In this document: positions 1-10,150 of the stretch, piece after piece | How the letters are laid out: every line of letters starts with the position of its first letter | Numbering within the stretch: the stretch's first letter is position 1 | Assembly (NCBI GenBank): GCA_032690845.1 | Contig: CM064427.1 | Coordinates: forward strand, 11,667,501 to 11,731,500 | Length of the DNA: 64,000 bases | Direction: 5' to 3' | From: Eleusine coracana subsp. coracana | Lineage: Eukaryota; Streptophyta; Magnoliopsida; Poales; Poaceae | Notes under the pieces: model-generated | What the model saw: only the letters and a program-made list of their open reading frames with translations | Told to the model about the DNA's origin: nothing | The model's database searches: none | Position numbers and translations under genes: made by a program

Positions 1-1807
1 TCTCCACGATAGGGTTCTCCTCGAATGGTCCTAGTGCAACAAGGAACGCGATCCGTGCTCGATCTGCCGCTGGAGGACCTCACCTTGATGCAGCCAATCG
101 ATCTCCAGTATAGGTGATTTTGATCCAATTAACCTTGCGTTACACATGTCCGACATGACTAGAAATATTTCTATGGAAATTATTCCTTGAGAACCAGAGC
201 CAATCATTGGAAACGCGCACATATGTTTTGGACTGTCTGTGCGCAGCCGCAATCCTTGCAATTTTAACCTTGCATATCTTTTGATCCACAACCCCGATTT
301 AGATGATTCTTCCACCTACATTATTATATCCAAATAAACTAGCTAATTACAACCTTTGTTCCACCATTCCCAATTGTCCCATACCTTGAATTATGTATTT
401 ATTGTGTGTATGCTTTGTATGTCTTGCGCGAATAGGATTTTTACGCACGGGAATCATACGAGGATGAAGATCAAGATTTGTTATCACTGAGCAGCAACAT
501 CTAATTTCAGGCAAGTGTCCTTGATGCATTTTGCTCCTATTTTGAATGATTATTTTAGAACTGCATGCTTGTGTCAAATAAATGGGTACCAATTGTTAGG
601 GTTTACTAGTATTGCTTTATCTTGTCCTTGTCACGTTGAACTAGAGGTTTAATTAGCTATGGGTAGACATGCTTAGTTAGATCAATGTCATACTGGGGAT
701 AATTTGGTAATTCTTTTAGCAACATGGACTTAGGGACCTCAACAAGCTGGATGGAATGGATGTGGTGCCGTTGGCACATGTTGGGTGGTGGTATGCTTGT
801 TGTAGATCCTAGGAACCGGTTCTTGGAGCGGTAACACAGGACAACGGTGCCATCACAAGGCTGCTATGGAACAGCTTGGCTAATTAATTAGGAGTTCTCC
901 CAGTATCGGTGCAGCATTTGGTGGAGCGGGGAATGGAAGTCTAGAGGACTGGCCTTGTATCAGAATGGCTCAAGAGGGGGCTCTTGGGGTGATGAGCTGC
1001 TTGTTGATGGGCTATCACTTATGGAGAGGAGTAGAACCTTAGTGTCTAGTATGTACTGGGAGACCCTTTGTAAAAGCCTCGTAGCGATCTCCTGGCCGCA
1101 GACCTAAGGAAGTGTGCTAGTTCTTCGTCGGCATGGCAACATGGAGATTCTAGTCCACCTGGCAATAGGGGATGAAATCGCGACTTGTGGGTACAGTGGC
1201 GCAACCTCTGCAGAGTGCAAAACTGTCATGATAGCCGCACTCACGGTCAGGAGCGGTCTGGATCCCTCACTTGACTAGTTGGTGGTTTATGGATGGTGAT
1301 GATTGGGAATGGTTGGATTGGATTGGGTCTGGACTTGGCTTTGATAGCACCCTGTGGATTGATGGTTGGGATGACCTCACCTAGTAATTAGGATGCTTAG
1401 AAAATTAAAAGCTCATGCAATAAACCCCAATAAGCCTTTATTATCTATAGCCCCATGTCATCTTTTCCCCTACTTGATGAGTACGACATGTACTCACCCT
1501 TGCTATACCCATATTGCTGCTCAGCCAGAGGAGAGAAGATTGGTACAACTATGAAGACGATAGAGGAGACTAGGCATGCTGTCTTCTAGTCGACTTCCTG
1601 TGGGAGCTGAAGGATGCCAACACTTAGTTTTTTCCGCTGCAATGTAATCTTTTTCATTTTGACCTATGAGTCACTATTGTAATAATGTTATCAATTTAAT
1701 AGAGATATTGTTCTTTTATCACAACAATTGTCCTGTGTGCGTGAAAACTTGATCCTAGGCACGCATACGGATGCATTTGGTTTCGATCATTGGAACCGGG
1801 TGTGACA
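1..1807 (+). mobile_element. E1 5' LTR, 3' portion (gypsy-type, non-autonomous)
   Basis: Positions 1 to about 1010 are repeated in direct orientation at 3703-4750, which makes this the right part of a 5' LTR whose left part lies outside the window. The LTR ends in GGGTGTGACA at 1798-1807, directly followed by a primer site. The last 1.2 kb (from about 540) also matches, in reverse, the LTRs of the neighbouring minus-strand element E2 (13213-14506 and 4845-5400). Small minus-strand ORFs here (31-315, 347-592) are LTR shadows. No host gene is seen. Confidence 0.85.
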
Positions 1808-1809
1808 AG

Positions 1810-1821
1810 TGGTATCAGAGC
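1810..1821 (+). other. Primer binding site (tRNA-iMet type) of E1
   Basis: TGGTATCAGAGC lies two bases after the LTR end. It matches the 3' end of plant initiator tRNA-Met, the usual primer for many plant LTR retrotransposons. It fixes E1 on the plus strand. Confidence 0.9.
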
Positions 1822-2071
1822 TATATCGGTCGCCAGATGCGAGCCTAGTTAGAAATGGTCGGTTTTTAAAGTATAATTTTGCAAACTCCACTTCTTTCCC
1901 CTACTTCCTTGATTATTTCATTTTCTCCTTGTGTTTTAAGATAAAATGTTTTAGTGATTTGCCCAGCCAATAGGTTATATATAAATTCACTTGAGGATCA
2001 CCTCTCCTAGGCCTACCATTACTTAGAAAGGTGCCCTAAATAGTATTAGCTCTACATGCAATTGTGATTGG

Positions 2072-2350
2072 TTGTTTTATTGTGATGTCCTTGTGCGATC
2101 ATTTTCTTGTTTCAAACATCTTTCTTTAAGCCATACCCTTGTCCATAGCCACATTGATCCTATTTTGTTTGTCGACTCCAATACTACCTTTTGGTTCGAC
2201 GAGATGGCCAAGTCAAAGAGGATCGTCATCATCAACAACAACTCAAGTAGCAAGATATACTACCAAAGTACCTCGACATCAAGCATTGAAGCTCTTAGTA
2301 AGGAAGATGAAGATGAAGCTAACGCATCATCATCAGTCTCTGTTCATTGA
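2072..2350 (+). CDS. Short hypothetical ORF inside E1
   Basis: A 92-codon ORF in the middle of the short E1 interior. An internal Met at about 2204 would give a roughly 48-residue product starting MAKSKR, then an Asn/Ser-rich middle and an acidic stretch (KEDEDEA) before a Ser-rich end. I recognise no domain. It could be the remnant of a gag start, or it could be fortuitous. Nothing shows that it is translated. Confidence 0.25.
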   Translation: MFYCDVLVRSFSCFKHLSLSHTLVHSHIDPILFVDSNTTFWFDEMAKSKRIVIINNNSSSKIYYQSTSTSSIEALSKEDEDEANASSSVSVH

Positions 2351-2590
2351 GCCATGTTTTGTTTGCTTTGTGTGATATAGGTTCTTTGTGCCTATCTTCC
2401 TTGACCATCATTTCATCCTTGAAATGTATCTATCATGCTTGATGCATATAGTGTGATCTATTAACCCATATATGATTGATTCCAACTTTGCCTTTTTTTA
2501 TTCTTTGTGCCTATATCTTGATCTTCTCATTGCTCTCCTACCCAGTCATCTTAACCTAGTCTTTCTGAATCTCGGGGCGAGATTCCTGTT

Positions 2591-2603
2591 AAGGGAGGTA
2601 GAT
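2591..2603 (+). other. Polypurine tract of E1
   Basis: AAGGGAGGTAGA directly precedes the LTR start TGTCACATCCC at 2604. A purine run touching the 3' LTR is the plus-strand priming site of LTR retrotransposons. Confidence 0.8.
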
Positions 2604-3085
2604 TGTCACATCCCAAAATTTCCCATTTTGGAATGTGAACCGCTTTCAAAAAATATATTTAGATTTCTCAAATTTTGAAACTATTTATAAGAAACTTTGC
2701 AAATTAACAAAGATTTTGTTGGGTTGAAGTAATTGCTCTATGTCACTAATGTTTTTAGTTTTGAACAAAAACCTTTGTAAATAAGTAAAATCATTTATAT
2801 TATTTGATTTCAATATTTGGTCATTTTTTGATTTCATGTTAATTTGAAAAAATTAAAATCCTTTCAATTAAATTTTATGAATGTACATTCTGTTTTAAAA
2901 TGGGGCTCAACTATCATTGTCTCCGTGACTCTCATGAATGCATCATCGAACACTTTCTTTCAAACTTGTTTTATCACATATTTCACCCTACACGCTGTTG
3001 ATGTATCTATCTCATTTTCATCCTCATTCATTTCACCTACCGCATGGACGTACCTAGACGTCAGACCTTCCATGTTTGCCCCACC

Positions 3086-3212
3086 TTCTATAAATATTCC
3101 TATGGAAAGAAACCCCTCCTTCCATAAACATTTTATGGAAATAAACCCACATTCCATAAACATTTCTATGGAAAGAAATTCCACCTTCCATAAACATTCA
3201 TAAGGAAAGAAC
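3086..3212 (+). repeat. Four tandem 32-bp hairpin units upstream of the E1 TATA box
   Basis: Four diverged units of about 32 bp. Each contains TTCCATAAACATTT followed by TATGGAA, so each can pair as a short hairpin with CCATA/TATGG arms. The array ends about 115 bp before the TATA box at 3327. Position and iteration suggest an LTR enhancer-type repeat (inference). Confidence 0.75.
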
Positions 3213-3326
3213 AAGAGAATAATATCCTTTCCATATTTCTTATGCCTTCCATGTTTGCCTCCAATAAATGCATGAATTGCTCTTAATTGTCTTTCCATAC
3301 TTTTCCCCCACCTGCGCCACCCCTTC

Positions 3327-3333
3327 TATAAAT
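3327..3333 (+). promoter_or_regulatory. TATA box of the E1 3' LTR
   Basis: TATAAAT in a C-rich setting (CCCTTCTATAAATACTAGCC), followed by pyrimidine-rich sequence typical of a plant LTR transcription start. Confidence 0.6.
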
Positions 3334-4740
3334 ACTAGCCCCTCTCCTACATCCTCCTCACGCCCTCAATCCATCACCATGCCACCAGGCTGCCGCCACG
3401 CCACCCTGCCCTCGCGTCCAGCAATAGTTCTCCCGGTTGGCTTTGGCGTTCCTGGTGATCCACCCATCGAAATGCCGCCAAATGTGACATGGACCGGCGC
3501 ACAGATGTACTCTACAACATATCTGAAAATTAGCACCACTGGATGTTGTATGCCTCCAGGATATGCATCGCAATTGCAGCTGCTCCTTGACCTAGGCGAA
3601 TCCAGCACGCGCGACAGTAAAACCATCACCTTTCCTCCCAATCCAGAGATGTTCTTGATACAAGCGACACTCCTAATTATGTTCCAGGGTCTTGTGATCA
3701 TCTTCACGATAGGGTTCTCCTAGAATGGCCCTAGTGCAACGAGGAACACAATCCGTGCTCGATCTGCCGCTGGAGGACCTCACCATGATGCAGCCAATCG
3801 ATCTCTAGTATAGGTGATTTCTGATCCAATTAACCTTGCGTTTCACATGTCCCACATGACTAGAAATATTTCTATGCAAATTATTCCTTGAGAACCAGAG
3901 CCAATCATTTGAAACGCGCACAATGGTTTTGCACTGTCTGTGCGTAGCCGCAATCCTTGCAATTTTAACCTTGCATATCTTTTGATCCACAACCCCGATT
4001 TAGATGATTTTTCCACCTACATTATTATATCCAAATAAACTAGCTAATTGCAACCTTTGTTCAACCATACCCAATTGTCCCATACCTTGCATTATGTATT
4101 TATTGTGTGTATGCTTTGTATGTCTTGCGCGAATAGGAATTTTACGCACGGGAATCTTACGAGAATGAAGATCAAGATTTGTTATCACATAGCAGCAACA
4201 TCTAATTTCAGGCAAGTGTCCTTGATGCATTTTGCTCCTATTTTGAATGATTATTTTGGAATTGCATGCTTGTGTCAAATGAATGGGTACCTATTGTTAG
4301 GGTTTACTAGTATTTCTTTATCTTGTCCTTGTCACGTTGAACTAGAGGTTTAATTAGCTATGGGTAGACACGCTTAGTTGCTTATTGGATTGTTGGGTTC
4401 AATTAATGTTGACTAATGATCAATGTCATACTGGGGATAATTTGGTAATTCTTTTAGCAACATGGACTTAGGGATCTCAACAAGCTGGATGGAATGGATG
4501 TGGTGCCGTTGGCACATGTTGGGTGGTGGTATGCTTGTTGTAGATCCTAGGAACCGGTTCTTGGAGCGGTAACACAGGACAACAGTGCCATCACAAGGCT
4601 GCTATGGAACATCTTGGCTGATTAATTAGGAGTTCTCCCAGTATCGATGCAGTATTTGGTGGAGTGGGGAATGGAAGTCAAGAGGACTGTCCTTGTATCC
4701 GAATGGCTCAAGAGGGGGCTCCTGGGGTGATGAGCTGCTT

Positions 4741-4855
4741 GTTGATGGGCTGTCACACCCGGTTCCAACGATCGAAACCGAAAACTTGATCCTGGGCATG
4801 CATACAGATGCATTCGGTTTCGATCATTGGAACAGGGTGTGAAAGCCCATCAACA
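4741..4855. repeat. Palindrome centre where the E1 and E2 LTRs meet
   Basis: Positions 4741-4782 and 4814-4855 are near-perfect reverse complements (GATGGGCTGTCACACCC against GGGTGTGAAAGCCCATC), separated by a loop of about 30 bp. Outside this core the inverted homology continues for about 400-500 bp on each side (about 4330-4740 against 4856-5400). The short core holds one forward LTR end and one inverted LTR end back to back. Confidence 0.85.
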
Positions 4856-5742
4856 AGCAGCTCATCACCCCAGGAGCCCCCTCTTTGAGCCATCCGGATA
4901 CAAGGACAGTCCTCTCTTTACTTCCATTCCCCGCTCCACCAAATGCTGCACCGACACGGGGAGAACACCTAATTACTAGGCCAAACTTTACCCATATCAG
5001 TCTTGTGATGGCACTATTTTCTTGGGTTATCTCTCTAAGAACCGGTTCCTAGGATCTACAACAAGCCTACCACCACCAACCGTGTGCCTACGGCACCACA
5101 TCCATTCCATCCGGCTTGCATAGATCCCTAAGTCCATGTTGGTAAAATAATTACCAATCCTTTCCCACGTGATATTGTTTATTAATCAAAATTAAATGGA
5201 ACCCAACAACCCAGTAAGCAACTAATAATGTCTACCCATTGACCGATAAAATTCTAGTTCAAGGCGACAAGGACAAGATAGAACAATACTAGTAAACCCT
5301 AACAATAGGTTCCCAATCAATTGACACAAGCATACAATCCTAAAGTAACATTCACAATAGGTACAAAATGCATCAAGTACACTTGCCTTCGTCCTACGCG
5401 TGTTGTTGCTCAATCACTTCGAACTCCTGCTCTTGGAGGTCCTCGTACGCTAATCCTTGCGTGTAGTCGTCTTTAGGCGTGACAGTACCGGCACAAGCAA
5501 TTGCATACAAAATCAATACAAAGCCATGCAATCATGGAAAGAATATGTGAATGCAATGAATGCAAAATATTATGCTCATACGAGAAATTTGGCGCAAGAA
5601 TCACCTAATTCGGAGTTACCAGTAAAAAGTTATGCCTAGTTGAAGCTCTAGGGGTAAAACAGTAAAAACAGGCAAATTTGGGGGGTTAAAAAATGTAATT
5701 TCAGAATACTACAGGGTCAAATCTGCAAAATAACAGGGTCTA

Positions 5743-5802
5743 AATATTGGTGAAGTACAGGGGTTAAATTATAATATTGGTGAAGTACAGGGGTTAAATT
5801 AT
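5743..5802. repeat. Perfect 30-bp tandem duplication in the E2 3' LTR
   Basis: The unit starting AATATTGGTGAAGTACAG occurs twice head to tail (5743-5772 and 5773-5802). The other E2 LTR shows one unit at about 19655-19684, so the duplication arose after insertion. Confidence 0.85.
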
Positions 5803-6392
5803 AAGAGATAGGACCTAAAAAAAATTAGAAACAAGTCCAGGGGTGTTTTTATAAAATTACAGGGTTGAAATAGTACAGGGGTGCTTCTCTTAAAAATATA
5901 GTGCTAAAAATAATTTTATGTGCTAAAAATTATTTTATGAAGTTCAGGGGCTTAAATACAATTTAATCTAAGCGCAGGGGCCTAAATGCAAAAATCCTAA
6001 CAATATCCAGGAATTAACTGGATTAATTTAAATCTAAAAGGGGGTGGACCGGGTCTACGGTTTCTGTGGACCCGTGGTCCACTGGTCCATGGTGGACCGA
6101 TTACATACCCCTTCGGGCTATGTAATCCGGACACTTGGATCAAGATCCAAGGGCCAGGAATAGATGGCTGGGGGTGGTGGTCGCCGGCGGCCACTGAAGA
6201 CAGCGGCGTAGAGGCAGAGCTCGCCAGAGTTGGCCGGATCGGCGCTCCGGCGGCTGGGACAGGGTTCTGCGGAGCCCTAGAGAGAGAGAGAGGAGGGGAC
6301 GACAAACTCACCAGTGAGGTCGCGCAAAGTAGTTGGAGGCCGGGGAGGGCTAGCGACGGTGATTGGCAGCTGGAGCACATTGACGATGGCGA

Positions 6393-6406
6393 GGGGGGGG
6401 GGGGGG
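6393..6406. repeat. Poly-G tract in the E2 3' LTR
   Basis: A run of 14 G. The corresponding place in the other LTR (near 20225) has only six G, so the run has expanded in this copy or is a sequencing artefact. Confidence 0.8.
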
Positions 6407-7274
6407 TCCAGCAGCGTCGGCAGGCTTCAGGAAGTGGCCCCGGTGTCTCCTAGTGCACCTGCGATGCACGATGGCCAATCAAATGGAGCCGAGATTCATC
6501 TGAGGTGACGAAGTCATGGCGGCGGCGGAGCTTACCGGTGACCAGCGAAGAACTTGCGCGCGGCGGCGCTAGAGCGAAGCCGAGATGGGGAGAGAGCTTC
6601 AGCGTGGCAAGGATAGGTCCTGAGGAGGGCGTCGGCTCGGGTTTTGTAGGGGGGGGAGGGCTAGGGTTGCCGGGATTTGGCCGGGAAGCAGAGGTCGGAA
6701 ATCTCGTCGTTTTCCTAAATTCGGAGCCGGCGGCGGGGGTTCGACGGGGGAAAGCGGGGGGCAGCGATAGCGGGACGCGCGGCAATCATGGACACGATGT
6801 CAGCAGCACACGGGAGCTGGTGCAGAGGCGCACAATTCGAACCGGGGCAGAGAAAAAAAAAGGAAAGGGGTGAGATCGGCGGGAGGAAGAAGATGATAGA
6901 TCGGGCCCGCCTGCCGGTGAGAGAGGAGAGGGGAGGGAGACGGGTTTTGGCAGAGTACGTCCTTTGTGCAGGTGGGGGGCTGGCGTGGGCTGCTGGCCTT
7001 GGGGGCTGGTGGGCCGAGGTGCTCGTGGGTTGGTGGCTCGAGAGGGGAAAAGTGGGGAGGGAGAGGGGGTGCGGGTGGGCCTGGATGGACGGGCTCGGCC
7101 CAGGTTGTTGTTTTCCCCCTTTTCTTTTCTCTTTTCTTTCCTATTTTCTATTCTAATTTCCTGGTAACCATTTAGGGATTAAACTAAATGCATATTGCAA
7201 TATAATTTTACATGGACAATGACATGCCATGAAAATGCAATAAGTTAATTAATTTTTTTAGAAAATAATTTGTC

Positions 7275-7613
7275 CTAGGTTATTGAACTAATTCTTAATG
7301 TTAACAATTGGCATTTTAGAAATTGTAAAAAGTAGGGTATTACAAACCAACCCCCCTTAAGATGAATCTCGCCCTCGAGATTCAAAATATCGGGGAAGAG
7401 GTGCGGAAACTCGGCTTTCAATTCTTCTTCATGCTCCCAGGTGACTTCCTCTTCTGTGTGGTGCTTCCACTGTACCTTGCACATGCCAATCACCTTGCTT
7501 CTAGTGACTCTCTCAACTACTTCAAGGATCTTGAGCGGTTGTTCAGATACGTGAGGTCTTCCCGAGGGTCTACTTCCTCTACGGGCAATTGTTCTTGAGG
7601 CACTCTTAAGCAT
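7275..7613 (-). pseudogene. Integrase C-terminal tail of E2, chromodomain-like
   Basis: This frame holds the end of the pol polyprotein: a segment around VTRSKVIGMCKVQW, then HHTEEEVTWEHEEEL and EFPHLF. That is the pattern seen at the C-terminus of Tekay/Del-type chromovirus integrases, where a chromodomain-like fold is thought to steer integration toward marked chromatin. It is one frameshift (near 7560) away from the integrase. No stop precedes the polypurine tract, so the frame runs on into the LTR. The chromodomain call rests on sequence feel and not on a profile search. Confidence 0.65.
7347..7361 (-). other. Polypurine tract of E2
   Basis: On the minus strand TTAAGGGGGGTTGG lies two to three bases before the LTR start TGTAATACCC. 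Confidence 0.8.
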
Positions 7614-8830
7614 TTCTTTAGTTGGGACACATAGAACACGTCATGCACGTCTGTGAGATGTGGTGGCAATTCCAACTGGTATGCAACTTCTCCTCTTCTC
7701 TCAATGACCCTGAAAGGGCCGATGTACCGTGGTGCTAACTTCCCATTGACCTTGAAGCGTCTAACACCCCTCATGGGTGATACCTTGAGATACACAAAAT
7801 CGCCAACCTCAAAGGATAGATCCCTTCGCCTATGATCGGCATAGCTTTTCTGCCTTGACTGCGCGACCTTCAGGTTCTCGTGAACAATCTTGACCTACCT
7901 TTCTGCTTCTCGTAGTACCTCTAGTCCAAGGATTTGATTCTCTCCTATCTCACTCTAGAATAGAGGTGTTCTACACTTTCTTCTGTAGAGAAACTCGAAA
8001 GGAGCCATCTCGAGACTTGCTTGATAACTATTGTTATAGGAGAATTCCGCGTAAGGCAGACTCTTGTCCCAACTCTTGCCATATTCCAAGGCACAAGCTC
8101 TCAACATGTCTTCCAATATTTGGTTCGTCCTCTCGGTTTGTCCATCAGTCTGAGGGTGATAAGCAGAGCTGAAATTCAACTTGGTGCCCTGGGACTCATG
8201 TAGCTTCTCCCAAAACCTCGAGGTGAACTGAGAGGCTCTATCAGATACTATCTTCTTAGGGACTCCATGTAAGCATACTATCCTTGACATGTATAGTTCC
8301 GCCAACTTCACACCACTGTAGGTTGCCTTGATAGGGATGAAGTGTGCCACCTTGGTTAAGCGGTCAACTATAACCCATATAGAATCATATCCCGACTATG
8401 TACGGGGTAACCCAACTATGAAGTCCATACCGACTTGTTCCCATTTCCACTCAGGAATCTTTAGGGGTTGAAGCAATCCGGCGAGTCTTTGGTGTTCTGC
8501 CTTGACACGCTGACATGTGTCACATACAACAACATACTTTGCGACATCGCACTTCATGCCATATCACCAATAACGAGTCTTCAAGTCTTGGTACATCTTA
8601 GTACTCCCTAGATGAATGGAGTATGCAGATTCATGTGCTTCCTGTAGGATCATGTCACGAATGGGCTTCTTGTCTGGCACCCACATCCGTTTACCGATCC
8701 ATATGGTGCCCTTCTCATCTTCTGTGAAGTCGGTAGCCTTTCCTTCCTTAATGAGCTTTCTGATCTCACTTAGCTTCTCACTGTCCCTTGTGGATTTCCA
8801 CCTCGAGAGTGGGTTCCACTTCCATTGCAA
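7517..8830 (-). pseudogene. Integrase of E2
   Basis: N-terminal zinc-finger remnants are visible (a His pair near HESAYSIHLG, then CDVAKYVVVCDTC). The catalytic core follows: first Asp in GMDFIVGLP, second in VSDRASQFTS, Glu in the HPQTDGQTERTNQ block. The C-terminal part includes LAPRYIGPFRVIERRG and HDVFYVSQLKKCL, typical gypsy integrase landmarks. The D-D-E residues appear intact. Breaks are a stop in PRT*SGYDSIW (near 8400, probably a former Gln codon), another stop after the core near 7955, and frameshifts on both sides. The enzyme would join cDNA ends to the target in the nucleus. Confidence 0.88.
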
Positions 8831-9545
8831 CGGTCTCTAGCTCATTCACAAACCCAAGATTCAGTTGCTTAAACTCCTTGCATAGCTCTGGTGGTAACTG
8901 CTCCGCAACGACATTTGCCTTCCCTGGGTGATAGTTGATACCCACATCATAGTCTTTGATCAACTCTAACCAACGTCGTTGTCTTTGGTTCAGCTCAGTT
9001 TGAGTAAATATGTACTTGAGACTCTTGTGATCCGTATAGATCTTACAACGATGACCAAGAATATAGTGCCTCCAAATCTTCAGAGCATGTACCACTGCTG
9101 CTAACTCTAAATCACGTGTTGGGTACTTCTCTTCATGTGTCCATAATTGCCTAGAGGCATATTCTATGACATGTCCTTCTTACATGAGCACACATCCAAG
9201 TCCTTGCTTTGAGACGTCACAGTATATATCAAAACTTCTACTGATGTCCGGTAAGACGAGGACAGAAGCTGACGTCAGTCTTCACTTCAATTCTTCAAAG
9301 CTGGCTTCACAATTCGAAGCCCACTCAAAACTCTTGTCCTTTCCCAACAACGTTGTCATCGGCTTGGCTATTCTGGAGAAATCCTTTATGAAACGCCGAC
9401 AGTACCCAGCTAATCCAAGGAAACTTCTAATCTCCCGTACTGTCTGGGTGGCTTCCAATCTAGAACATCCTTCACCTTGCCTAGATCGACTGACACTCCT
9501 TCCATAGAGATGACGTGCCCGAGAAATGCTACCTCCTTCAACCAA
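8778..9545 (-). pseudogene. RNase H domain of E2
   Basis: Starts with the connection segment EIRSFLGLAGYCRRFIKDFS and continues to the RNase H core around DVSKQGLGCVLM, the DLELAAVVHALKIWRHY helix and YTDHKSLKYIF. The closing motif is altered (NVVAEQLP where NVVADALS is usual). A stop at about 9180 follows VLM, where a Gln codon is normal. Two frameshifts separate it from RT and integrase. It would degrade the RNA strand during cDNA synthesis. Confidence 0.85.
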
Positions 9546-10096
9546 AATTCACACTTGCTCAGCTTAGCATACAACTTGTGCTCTCCTAGCTTTTCTAGAA
9601 CTAGCCTCAGGTGTTCCTCATGCTCTTCCTCATTCTTTGAAAATACCAAGATGTTATCGATGAAAACCACAACAAACTTATCCAAATACTCCATAAACAC
9701 CTTGTTCATAAGGTACATGAAGTAGGCCGGTTTATTGGTCAGTCCAAATGACATCACTGTATACTCATATAACCCATATCTTGTCCGAAAAGCCATCTTA
9801 GGTATGTCCAACGGTCTGATCTTCAATTGGTGGTACCTAGACCACAGATCAATCTTAAAGAAGGCACAAGCTCCTTACATCTGATCAAACCAATCTTCAA
9901 TCCATGGTAGAGGATACTTGTTCTTGATGGTCACCTCATTAAGAGAACGATAGTCCACACATATCCTTAGGGTCTTATCCTTCTTCTCAACAAAGAGTAC
10001 TAGAGCTCCCCAAGGGGAGGAACTAGGGCAAATGAAACCTTTCTCTAGCATCTCTTGTAATTGCTTTTTGAGCTCTACTAACTCATTAACTAGCAT
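9410..10096 (-). pseudogene. Reverse transcriptase of E2, second active-site Asp changed
   Basis: Shows the gypsy RT blocks GFICPSSSPWGALVLFVEKK, RICVDYRSLNEVTIKNKYPL, a YHQLKIR block, MSFGLTNKPAYF and FIDNILVFS. The last is the catalytic box, normally FIDDILVYS; the second Asp is read as Asn (a G to A change), which should abolish polymerisation. A stop separates the two long pieces (near 9873). It is in the same frame as protease and gag, so the element encoded one Gag-Pol polyprotein. Confidence 0.9.
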
Positions 10097-10150
10097 CCTA
10101 TAGGGCCTCTTAGATATAGGTGCAGTTCCAGGTATTAAGTCAATAACAAA

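Larger units (their letters stand above)
1808..2603 (+). mobile_element. E1 internal region, about 0.8 kb, without gag or pol
   Basis: This is the whole stretch between the primer site and the polypurine tract. It is only about 796 bp and shows no gag, protease, RT or integrase motif in any frame, so E1 must depend on proteins supplied in trans. The only ORF of note is at 2072-2350. Long LTRs around a very short non-coding interior match the general plan of non-autonomous plant LTR elements. The likely helper is an E2-like element, because both use the same tRNA-iMet primer site and share half their LTR; that part is inference. Confidence 0.8.
2604..4842 (+). mobile_element. E1 3' LTR with internal deletion near its end
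   Basis: It starts TGTCACATCCC just after the polypurine tract, and its portion 3703-4750 repeats window positions 1-1010. Compared with the 5' LTR it lacks the segment matching about 1020-1740; the last 60 bp (about 4784-4842) match the 5' LTR end at 1746-1803. The missing segment lies at the centre of the palindromic junction with E2. ORFs in it (2844-3203, 3268-3723, 4048-4353) fall in promoter, transcribed-leader or U5-like parts and have no recognisable domain. Confidence 0.8.
4751..7344 (-). mobile_element. E2 3' LTR
   Basis: On the minus strand it begins TGTAATACCC at 7344, directly after the polypurine tract, and ends at TGTCACACCC (plus reading) at 4751. It matches 13972-14506 plus 19268-21139 of the other LTR but lacks the counterpart of about 13223-13970. 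It holds an AT-rich part with repeated AGGGGNTTAAA-like words (5640-6000), a GC-rich island (about 6140-7120), and a TATA site that has become TACAAAA (near 6645), unlike the intact box in the 5' LTR. ORFs at 5997-7175 are GC-driven shadows. Confidence 0.85.

Noticed and set aside
3268..3723. 151-codon ORF in the E1 3' LTR
   Set aside because: It spans the TATA box and transcribed leader of the LTR, shows no known domain and is cut by a stop at the start of the segment shared with the 5' LTR.
4751..4842. Independent 92-bp MITE with inverted termini
   Set aside because: The ends look like a terminal inverted repeat, but the interior is the known LTR end of E1 and inverted homology continues far outside, so it is the centre of an LTR-LTR palindrome.
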